Shown: piece after piece, positions 22,801 to 29,016 of the stretch | Layout of the letters: each line of letters starts with the position of its first letter | How positions within the stretch are numbered: the first letter of the stretch is position 1 | NCBI GenBank assembly: GCA_903896545.1 | Contig: CAITYF010000073.1 | Coordinates: 1-34,654, forward strand | From: an uncultured Myxococcales bacterium | GTDB lineage: Bacteria; Myxococcota_A; UBA9042 | DNA length: 34,654 nt | Reading direction: 5' to 3' | Notes under the pieces: model-generated | Told to the model about the DNA's origin: nothing | What the model saw: the letters and a program-made list of their open reading frames with translations, nothing else | The model's database searches: none | Program-made: the position numbers and the translations under genes

Positions 22801-24252
22801 CTTGCCGGTGCTGCAGTCATCGCCGCTTGTGCACTCGTTGCCGTCGTCGCATGCGACGTTCGCGGGCAGGAAGACGCAGCCGCTCTGCGGCGTGCAGTTG
22901 TTCTTCGTGCACGGGTTCTTGTCGTCGCATAAGCCGACCGCGCCGATGCACGCGCCGCTGTAGCACATGTCTCCCGCGGTGCAGGCGTTGCCATCGTCGC
23001 ACTCCTTGTTGTTCACCGGAGTCCAGTCGTCGGCGGCCTGATCCGGATCGCAAATGAGGCACGGCTGGCCGTCTGCGCTGGTGCCCGCAGGGACGCACGC
23101 GCCGCCGATTGTACACACGGACTCCAGCGGCACGCCGCTGCACGCGCCGCCGACGCACGCATCGGTCGTGCACGGATCCGCGTCAAACTGGCAGGGACCG
23201 CTCGCCGGCGTGTGCACGCAGCCCAGATCGCCGTCGCAGAGGTCCGTCGTGCACGCGTTGCCGTCGTCGCAGGTATTCCAGGTCGCGGGCAGGCACGCTC
23301 CGCTGACGCACGACTCCGTCAATGAACACGGGTTGCCGTCGTCGCACGCGACCGCGTTGGGCGTTGTGACGCACCCTGTCTTGGCGTCGCACGTGTTGTC
23401 CGTACACGGATTGTCGTCGGTGCAGACAACGTTGACGCCGCCACACACGCCTTGGCCGTTGCACACTTCGCCCTGCGTGCAGGCGTCGCCGTCGTCGCAA
23501 GGTCCGGTTTCCAGCAACGTAAACTCGGTCTTGGCGCTTTCCGGCAAGCAGCGCGCGCAAGGTTGGTTGAACTTGCTCGCGCCGCCGTCGTAGCACACGC
23601 CGTTGATGCGGCAGGTTCCACTGGCTACGACGCTCGGGTTGCAGACGCCCGCCGAACACGCGCCCACCGTACACTCCGAGTCGCTATCGCAGCCGCCTAC
23701 GCCGTCGGGCTTGGCCGTGTGGGTGCAGCCGCTTGCCAGGTCGCAAACGTCGACCGTACACGCTTCGCCGTCGTCACAAGGCTTGCCGACTGCCTTGCAC
23801 GTGCCGCTTTGGCAGAAGCCGGGTTCGGGGCAGAGCGTCACCGTCGCGCACGTCGTCGCGTCGGCGATTGGCAAGGCAACGCACTTGCCGCTGTTGCAGT
23901 GAGCCACGAGGCAGGGGCCGTGTGTGGGCATCCACGCTTCGCAGTCCAAATCCGTCGCGCACGTGCCGACAGCTCCGTCGTTACTGACGTCGAGAGTGTC
24001 CTCGCGCGTTTCAACGGCATCCGCGTCGACGTCGCTGGTATCTCCGCCGCCATCGGTTTGCCCCGCTGTTTCGTCAGGGACGTCCGACGTCACGTTCGTG
24101 TCGGGTTCGGTGCAAACCCCCGCCAAGCATCGACCACTCGCGCACTCCGAGTCGAACCGACATCCCGTCTGTGGCGTCGGCGGCGTGCACGCGACGGTGA
24201 CGAGCAAAAGCGCAGCGAGACGCGCCAGAGGCACGACGTTTAGGGCTGTCAT
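19825..24252 (-). CDS. Giant Cys-rich repeat lipoprotein (Dictyostelium-type CDDGNxCT repeats)
   Basis: 1475 residues from the ATG at 24252; the frame is open to 24327, but that part overlaps a terminator. The N-terminus gives a lipoprotein signal (LAALLLVTVAC, Cys22). An Asp/Thr-rich acidic spacer runs from about 50 to 97. About 25 copies of a C-D-D-G-N-x-C-T-x(4-5)-C repeat fill about 159-1000, the kind seen in slime mould CTDC repeats and abundant in Myxococcota surface proteins. Four longer inserts (starting near 214, 380, 711 and 884) share C-x-I-x-G-x-C, then P-C-x-x-C-x-P and often a Trp. The last 450 residues lack cysteine repeats and look beta-rich, like a propeller. Probably an extended, disulfide-braced outer-membrane surface fibre; function unknown. 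kbl follows after 60 bp. Confidence 0.85.
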   Translation of the reverse strand: MTALNVVPLARLAALLLVTVACTPPTPQTGCRFDSECASGRCLAGVCTEPDTNVTSDVPDETAGQTDGGGDTSDVDADAVETREDTLDVSNDGAVGTCATDLDCEAWMPTHGPCLVAHCNSGKCVALPIADATTCATVTLCPEPGFCQSGTCKAVGKPCDDGEACTVDVCDLASGCTHTAKPDGVGGCDSDSECTVGACSAGVCNPSVVASGTCRINGVCYDGGASKFNQPCARCLPESAKTEFTLLETGPCDDGDACTQGEVCNGQGVCGGVNVVCTDDNPCTDNTCDAKTGCVTTPNAVACDDGNPCSLTESCVSGACLPATWNTCDDGNACTTDLCDGDLGCVHTPASGPCQFDADPCTTDACVGGACSGVPLESVCTIGGACVPAGTSADGQPCLICDPDQAADDWTPVNNKECDDGNACTAGDMCYSGACIGAVGLCDDKNPCTKNNCTPQSGCVFLPANVACDDGNECTSGDDCSTGKCVGIAMAASACNDDNPCTDDSCLPVAGCAHAPNLLGCNDGDPCTAGDFCTAGVCHAAHVICACSKNSDCDDANPCTVDGCDAMGECINTPIAAGLCDDGNACTNDDHCAKGYCLGVTISCNDGEACSADGCVPTTGCVFLALQGATCNDGNACTTGDLCVNGACTGTPKNCDDGKACTADACKATTGKCDHISLAEGTTCTADGSSCTIDACVAGECNHTAIVPGLCQIAGVCMDAGTGQLGGQCLGCVPSVSQTKWSVMKDATCSDGNACTGEDTCLADGTCLGAPIACDDGNPCTLDVCNPLASFSSKGPCLFAPSAAVCDDGDPCTTADICQAAKCTGSALVCDDGNACTLDACVPLVGCKSTAGTTNSACGNDGFACTIDVCAGATCTHPIAPGGCLIDGACRAAGQSSVSDPCARCLPAIQADGWSPASGGACDDGDPCTSGDFCDVGTCAGLVIAPCDDGDACTADSCTAKVGCTHAPLSGTPCQDGNLCTSNDTCAVGVCKPGIPTVCVPPAATSCGLSVCEPNLGCHFISKCNSLEGCFEGACATLDAANLPAPVTVPLDNAVAPQPLAPTLAWQLSSGSDGFGLPHLQLAVQTRGCAPQVGLYSSVVAATLPVNQLPLVWQVAPSSAPTGAAGWCGLNPQFVRPSAPSTNLLLAWNAGGNTASTCDVLATGGATQLAEVIGSAGALATLVQSACPAAIGTLARPAMAFGQTPTTDLVGLLARATQSGVRVWQGAAGVTWGAAGEPVLPGDVPGTTAQLLSQRPVLVQPADAEALLITLSKHVGGLEPLYTVDVSAVSENANTPFQTSSKLAGIDNTSSNVVYRGLDAAWDPDTQTVAVLISGTLQFAGTQMGFLALARTSLGTPLTTPTLLRLFAQPVGTSAEPVLHAFRLAEIPGSPDFLLAFGATDATTLELLRVQPQTDTQFTVKFGKILTTDFVGHETGDAILSFGGLSELAIAPDGSAVSIVYETVGAVRLVSVPMP
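21253..23778 (-). repeat. DNA-level repeats encoding the CDDGN modules
   Basis: On the plus strand, near-identical short tracts such as TTGCCGTCGTCGCA recur every 100-150 bp, each one encoding CDDGN on the other strand. Similarity extends to the DNA level and not only the protein, so slippage or recombination between modules could change the repeat number. The tract is coding and is covered by the lipoprotein entry. Confidence 0.8.
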
Positions 24253-24325
24253 TGCGCTGGTCAAGCTCAAGCGCACAGAACCTTTGCGGTGCGTCAGACA
24301 CACCATTCCACTGTGCAGTATGGGC

Positions 24326-24368
24326 AAAAAACGCCGCGGCCGCCAATTGCCTGTCCAGCGCCGCGACG
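24326..24368 (-). terminator. Rho-independent terminator of the menaquinone operon
   Basis: On the minus strand, CGTCGCGGC (24360-24368), a 19-base loop and GCCGCGGCG (24332-24340) form a 9-bp stem with one G-U pair, followed at once by TTTTTT (24326-24331). It lies 34 bp downstream of the menH stop and ahead of the lipoprotein gene. The long loop is less than ideal, but the T-run placement is right. Confidence 0.65.
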
Positions 24369-24402
24369 GCTGCGGTCGGCTTCATGTATGGGATTGATCA
24401 CA

Positions 24403-25218
24403 TTATGAAAATGCGCGCTCGATCGTTGCGGCCAGATCTGTGGCAGTCGCGTCCAGCTGTTCCAGGTGCGTTGCATGCCCGGCGTTTGCAAGGATCGTCC
24501 AGGCGCAATTCAGCGCAAATGCGCGCCATTCCGGCAACCGTCCCAGCAGCTTCGCATCCAGCGCCCCCGCCACGCCGTGGGTGGGCAGGTGCAGCGCAAG
24601 CGTCGTGGGCATTGTCCCAGTTCCGTACCAACGCAGGTTCTGTGCCAGTCCGTGCGGATCCTGACTCAGGCGGAGTGCCCGTTGGCTCGCCAGAATCGCC
24701 GGATCCAACGTGTGTTGGTTGGCAAACAGCGGAAGAGCTTCCCACGCGCGGACAAACGCCGACAGACCTGCAGTTTCCAATTGCACCGCGCGTGCTTCAT
24801 CCTCGGCGCGCCGCTGGGCCTGTGCCGGCTCTGGCAGCGGCGGATGCGCAGATTCCAACCACAATCCGCGCAGATTGAGCAGCCCAGATGCCGCCAGCGA
24901 GGCTGCAATGCGGCCCCCCATCGAGTACCCCGCCAGCAACGCTGGTCCGCGCAGATGGGGCTGCAGCGAACGCTTCAGCAGGTCATTGAGGTGCGGCCAA
25001 CCCGGCGTGTTCGGAAACGTCGTCGTTGCGACGCCGTGTCCCGGCAGGTCTGGAAGAAGCCACCGGATGGGGACATCGATGCGCGAGTCGACCGCGTCTG
25101 TCAGCGCATCCCATTGGCGGCTGTCCGCCAGAAAACCGTGCAGCAAGATGACGGGCCGCCCATCCTGCGGTCCACGCGAACGGATGGGCAGGAGTCGGTC
25201 GCGCACGTGCAGGGTCAT
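24403..25218 (-). CDS. menH: 2-succinyl-6-hydroxy-2,4-cyclohexadiene-1-carboxylate synthase (MenH), alpha/beta hydrolase
   Basis: 271 residues with the alpha/beta hydrolase pattern. The oxyanion segment is VILLHGFLADSRQW, LLPDLPGHG follows, the nucleophile is Ser99 in LAGYSMGGRIAASLA, and the C-terminal histidine is in NAGHATHLEQ. MenH eliminates pyruvate from the MenD product (SEPHCHC) to give SHCHC in menaquinone synthesis. The ATG overlaps the menD stop by four bases. Hydrolases of this fold are easily misnamed; here the direct coupling to menD supports the assignment. It is last in the operon, with a terminator 34 bp downstream. Confidence 0.87.
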   Translation of the reverse strand: MTLHVRDRLLPIRSRGPQDGRPVILLHGFLADSRQWDALTDAVDSRIDVPIRWLLPDLPGHGVATTTFPNTPGWPHLNDLLKRSLQPHLRGPALLAGYSMGGRIAASLAASGLLNLRGLWLESAHPPLPEPAQAQRRAEDEARAVQLETAGLSAFVRAWEALPLFANQHTLDPAILASQRALRLSQDPHGLAQNLRWYGTGTMPTTLALHLPTHGVAGALDAKLLGRLPEWRAFALNCAWTILANAGHATHLEQLDATATDLAATIERAFS

Positions 25219-26900
25219 GCGCGCACCGAGAGCGCCAGTCGGCCAGCTTGCCCTGCCGCGAGCCAGTAGGCGCGGTGCATGGCTTCGCTGGAAGTCCGTT
25301 CAAATCGCGCCAAGAGCACCTGTGTCCTTCCCGGCCGCACGGGTTCAGCAACAGCGTCGCGCCACGCCGCCAGATCAGCGCACGCGATGACGTCCAGGCC
25401 AAACCCGCGGGCAATTTCAGCGAGATTCAGACCGTGTGGTGTCGTAAAGCATGCAACATGCACGCTTTCGGGCATGGCGCTGCGTGCCGGCAGGTAGTCA
25501 AAGATCGCGCCGCCGTCGTTGTCGACGACGCACAAACGGATCCCGGCGTGGCGGCCGTTCAACTGCGCCAGAATCTGCAGGCTGCCGACGTCGTGCAGGA
25601 ACGTGCAGTCGCCCAAGTACGCGGTCACCTGCTGCGCACGGCCGACTGCCAGACCCGCTATCGTCGCCAAAGTGCCGTCGATACCCGCTGCGCCGCGACT
25701 GACTTCGACGTGAATGTGCGCGTCGAGTTCCGGCGCGAAACTCTCCCAGTCACGCACCGGCATGCTGTTGCCCAGGACCAGCGTCTGCTCTTTGTGCAAC
25801 GTCCGCGCCACCGCGTCGATTGCTGAAGCCTCGTGCCAATCGCTCGCCGGAGGCGCGACCGCCGCGTCGATCACCTGCCAATCCGCGATCCAGGGGAGCG
25901 GCTCACGCTGGCCGTCCGCGACTGGCCACAAGCGCAGGGCATCGGGAATCCCGTCCAGACTCGTCAGGCGGTTTTGCCGCAGCGGGTCCGAGAAGCGCCG
26001 TGGCTGCACCGTGTCGGCCGGAATACCCAGACGCTTGGCGTCCTCCAGAACCAGTTGCGCGCCTTTGGAAATCGGCCACGCGCCCAAGCGGAGAATTCGA
26101 TCGGGGAGTAGGGCGGCGCGCACCTCAGCATCGCGCAGAAACGCGTCGGCGTGGCGGACGCTTCCAAGCGCGTCCCGCAAGCGCGAAGCCGGTTCGGCAA
26201 AAACGACCACTTGGTGCCGCGGCAACCGCGCCCGAAGGAACGGCGCGACGTCGTCGGAAAAAGCGAGCGGACCGGCAAGCAGGAGTACACGTTCGTTTGG
26301 CGCTGGCGGCGGCACTGCTGGTTGCAACGGCCGCTGCGGTGCCGTCAGTGGACTTGGCAGAAGGGGCAGATCGCCCGGCGTCAGCGCAAGCGGCAACGAC
26401 AAGGGCACATTCACGTGCACGACGCCGCCGCGGCTTGAGGCCTCGCCCAGCGCGTGTTGCAGCGTCGCGAGAAGCGCGTCGACGTCCGGGTGCTGCGCGT
26501 CAATTTCGGCAAAGTGCTGGGCGTAAGGCGCGAGGAGTCCGGGCTGAAGAATCGCCTGTGAAGCGCCCAATCCGCGCACGGCGGCCGGTCGGTCGGCGGT
26601 CAAGGCAACCAGCGCATCGCCGGATTCAGTGGCTTCAATCGCCGCCGGAAGGACGTGGGCAACGGCGCTGCCCGACGTGCAGACGGTACCGCAGAGGGTC
26701 TGGGTGGCGCGCGCCAAACCCAGCGCAAAAAAACCGGCGGCGCGTTCGTCGAGCACCACGTGGAGGGTCAATTCCGCGCGCTCGTTCGCCGCCTGTACGA
26801 GCGGAGTCGACCGCGAACCGGGCGAAATCACGAGGTGACGCAGCCCGCCGGCGACCAACGTCGCGAGAAGCGACCGCACGACTTCAGCCTGACGGCTCAT
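25215..26900 (-). CDS. menD: SEPHCHC synthase MenD (thiamine diphosphate enzyme)
   Basis: 561 residues. MenD joins 2-oxoglutarate-derived succinic semialdehyde to isochorismate using ThDP and Mg2+. Seen: the N-terminal substrate segment VISPGSRSTPLVQAA, the catalytic glutamate Glu52 in VVLDERAAGFFALG, and CTSGSAVAHVLPAAIEA. The C-terminal ThDP/Mg site begins at YLGDCTFLHDVGSLQIL and ends at VVDNDGGAIFDYLP. Length is typical. It overlaps the stop of menF (ATGA) upstream and the start of menH downstream, so the three genes are translationally coupled. Confidence 0.95.
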   Translation of the reverse strand: MSRQAEVVRSLLATLVAGGLRHLVISPGSRSTPLVQAANERAELTLHVVLDERAAGFFALGLARATQTLCGTVCTSGSAVAHVLPAAIEATESGDALVALTADRPAAVRGLGASQAILQPGLLAPYAQHFAEIDAQHPDVDALLATLQHALGEASSRGGVVHVNVPLSLPLALTPGDLPLLPSPLTAPQRPLQPAVPPPAPNERVLLLAGPLAFSDDVAPFLRARLPRHQVVVFAEPASRLRDALGSVRHADAFLRDAEVRAALLPDRILRLGAWPISKGAQLVLEDAKRLGIPADTVQPRRFSDPLRQNRLTSLDGIPDALRLWPVADGQREPLPWIADWQVIDAAVAPPASDWHEASAIDAVARTLHKEQTLVLGNSMPVRDWESFAPELDAHIHVEVSRGAAGIDGTLATIAGLAVGRAQQVTAYLGDCTFLHDVGSLQILAQLNGRHAGIRLCVVDNDGGAIFDYLPARSAMPESVHVACFTTPHGLNLAEIARGFGLDVIACADLAAWRDAVAEPVRPGRTQVLLARFERTSSEAMHRAYWLAAGQAGRLALSVRA

Positions 26901-28222
26901 GCCGCACCTCCGTTCACCGATTGCACGATCGCTGCGAGTTTCTGGGCGATTTCCGCCGATTCGTCTTTGGGGATGCTATCGGGAACCAGACCCGCTCCAG
27001 CGCGAGCGTGCCAGCCGCCGTGCTCCTGCGCAACGCCCCGCAGCAGCGCGACCACTTCGCCGTCGCCCGATCCGTCGCACGCCAGACGCCCCAGACAGCC
27101 GGCGTACAGCCCGCGCGGCGGCTCAACGGTTTCCACCAGTGCGAGTGCATTCGCCCGCGGCAGTCCCAATAGCGCCGGAGTCGGGTGCAGCGTCAGCGCA
27201 GCAGTCAGTGCGTCTACGTCTTGCGTCCTTTGCCCGGTGATGTGCGTACGTCGGTGCGTGAGCGGTCCCGCCTGAGTCAAGTCGGCCTGAAGCGTCAGTT
27301 CCTGCACGCCCAAGGCCGTCAGCCGCGCTTGGACGAAGTCCCGCACACGGCCGTGCTCGTCGCCCAGACGCGGGTCCTCCGCGCTCAGTTGCGCCACCGA
27401 GCCTGTGCCAGCGAGCGCCATCGTCGTCACTGTCCCTCCTGTGCAGCGGACGAGCAACTCTGGCGTTGCACACAGGATGTTCGCGCCCGTCGGCAATTCC
27501 ACGTCGACCAACCAGGCCTCCGGCCGGTTCTGCGCCATTTGCCGCGCCACAGCTGCACGCGCACCGGACGTCTCCAGCGCCAACACGCGCGACCACACGA
27601 CTTTGTGCGCGGCGCCCGACCGCATCGCGTCAACAAGCTGGCCAATCCGCTTCGCGTGCTGATCGTGGGGCGGATCGACCGCGACGAACTCCACCGCATC
27701 CACCGCGCGCGGCATGACGCTGGCGAACAGGCGATCGAGTTCCGTCAGCAGTGTGTCAGCGGCGTCCTCGCCCAGGAGCAAGAGCGTTGCTTCTGTGCGA
27801 CCGTCGGACTGTTCGGCGAGCCAGAGCCGTGGCAGCCACAGGTGAAGTGGAACGACGACGCCGTCTGGGCGGTTCTCTGGAAAGGCGCACGCCAGAACGG
27901 CGTCGGCGAGCAGTGGAAACTGCGCGAGCCAGCCACGGAGCGTTGTCAGGTCGTCAGGGTGTGGCGCGTCGTCCTGCCAGCGCACTTCCTGCAACGGGCA
28001 GGTTGCCGCCACGCCCAGCGCCTCGGCGCGCAACCCTTGCGGTGGTCGCCACGCGGCGCGGGGACGCACGTCGCTGTCGGCGCTGGTCCAGCCCTTGGGC
28101 AGGTCAACAAATGCACGAAGCGACAGGCGCCGATCCTGCCGGCGAATCAACTCGCTCAGCACTTCCCGCACGTGGTCGACAAACGCGCTGGGTTGCCAGC
28201 CACGCGGCGGCGGCGCGGTCAT
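26897..28222 (-). CDS. menF: Isochorismate synthase MenF
   Basis: 441 residues from the ATG at 28222, which shares a TGATG with the menG stop; an upstream in-frame start at 28261 would overlap menG. It is a chorismate-utilising enzyme that converts chorismate to isochorismate with Mg2+. The C-terminal half (about 180-435) holds the family core: AAHKVVWSRVLALE, ATPELLVRC, MALAGTGSVAQL, LHPTPALLGLPRANALALV, GLYAGCLG and the metal-ligand region AGAGLVPDSIPKDESAEIAQK. The N-terminal half is the variable beta-sandwich part. Salicylate synthases and entC-type enzymes are relatives; the menD neighbour settles the call. Confidence 0.92.
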   Translation of the reverse strand: MTAPPPRGWQPSAFVDHVREVLSELIRRQDRRLSLRAFVDLPKGWTSADSDVRPRAAWRPPQGLRAEALGVAATCPLQEVRWQDDAPHPDDLTTLRGWLAQFPLLADAVLACAFPENRPDGVVVPLHLWLPRLWLAEQSDGRTEATLLLLGEDAADTLLTELDRLFASVMPRAVDAVEFVAVDPPHDQHAKRIGQLVDAMRSGAAHKVVWSRVLALETSGARAAVARQMAQNRPEAWLVDVELPTGANILCATPELLVRCTGGTVTTMALAGTGSVAQLSAEDPRLGDEHGRVRDFVQARLTALGVQELTLQADLTQAGPLTHRRTHITGQRTQDVDALTAALTLHPTPALLGLPRANALALVETVEPPRGLYAGCLGRLACDGSGDGEVVALLRGVAQEHGGWHARAGAGLVPDSIPKDESAEIAQKLAAIVQSVNGGAA

Positions 28223-29001
28223 CAGCCCTGACCCAACTTCTGCGGCACGCGCGAGACCCACAGGTGCGACACGCCAAGCAGCAGCGGTTCCACGGCGACC
28301 ACGTCCTGACCGGCTTCACGCATCAGATCGGCAAAAGCGGCGGGTGACGGAAAGCCGGCGATCGACTTTTGCAGATAGCGGTATTCAGCCGGCGCGCCAG
28401 ACAGCCAAGCGCCCAGGCGCGGCACGACAACCCGAATGTGCAACAGCGCGCCCCACGTCAGCAGATTCGCTGGCGGCTCGGTCGCTTCCAGGATCACGAT
28501 GCGCCCGCCCGGCTTGACCACGCGGGTCATCTCCCGCAGCGCCGCGAGGCGGTCGGGAACGTTGCGAATCCCGTAGCTCATCGTCAGGCCGTCAAAGGAC
28601 GCGTCGGTAAACGGCAGGTGCTGGGCATCGCCCACGACAAGCGTTACGCGGCCATCCAGACCGGCGCGCGTCACTTTCTGTTCACCAACCGCAAGCATGC
28701 CTTGGGACGGATCGAGCCCCGTGACCTTGGCATCGCGGTGGATCTGCGCCGTCATGATCGCCAAATCCGCAGTGCCCGTGGCCAGATCGAGCACCTGACC
28801 GTTCGTCGGCAACGCCAGAAGCGCGATTGCCCGCCGCCGCCAACGCTGATCGATGCCGAACGTCATGACGCGGTTCAACAGGTCGTAACGCTTGGCGATG
28901 CCGTCAAACATCGCGCCGCTGCCGCCCAGCACGTCGCCCGCCGCGGCCTGCGCGAGCGGAGCGCCAACGGGACTTTCAGTGGGCAAAGGACTCTGCTGCA
29001 T
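28222..29001 (-). CDS. menG: Demethylmenaquinone methyltransferase MenG/UbiE
   Basis: 259 residues of a class I SAM methyltransferase that carries out the final C-methylation of demethylmenaquinone. The UbiE signature MFDGIAKRYDLLNRVMTFGID is near residues 31-51, the SAM loop VLDLATGTADLA near 70-81, and GLTMSYGIRNVPDR near 137-150. About 30 extra residues precede the usual start. The gene lies 15 bp after the DAHP synthase-HMG-CoA reductase gene, and its stop shares a base with the menF start. In a window without ubiquinone genes, the men role is the natural reading. Confidence 0.93.
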   Translation of the reverse strand: MQQSPLPTESPVGAPLAQAAAGDVLGGSGAMFDGIAKRYDLLNRVMTFGIDQRWRRRAIALLALPTNGQVLDLATGTADLAIMTAQIHRDAKVTGLDPSQGMLAVGEQKVTRAGLDGRVTLVVGDAQHLPFTDASFDGLTMSYGIRNVPDRLAALREMTRVVKPGGRIVILEATEPPANLLTWGALLHIRVVVPRLGAWLSGAPAEYRYLQKSIAGFPSPAAFADLMREAGQDVVAVEPLLLGVSHLWVSRVPQKLGQG

Positions 29002-29016
29002 GGTGTTCTGCTGACC

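Noticed and set aside
21253..23778. Non-coding tandem repeat or CRISPR-like array on the plus strand
   Set aside because: The periodic sequence is fully explained as coding for CDDGN repeats on the minus strand, with no frame interruption.
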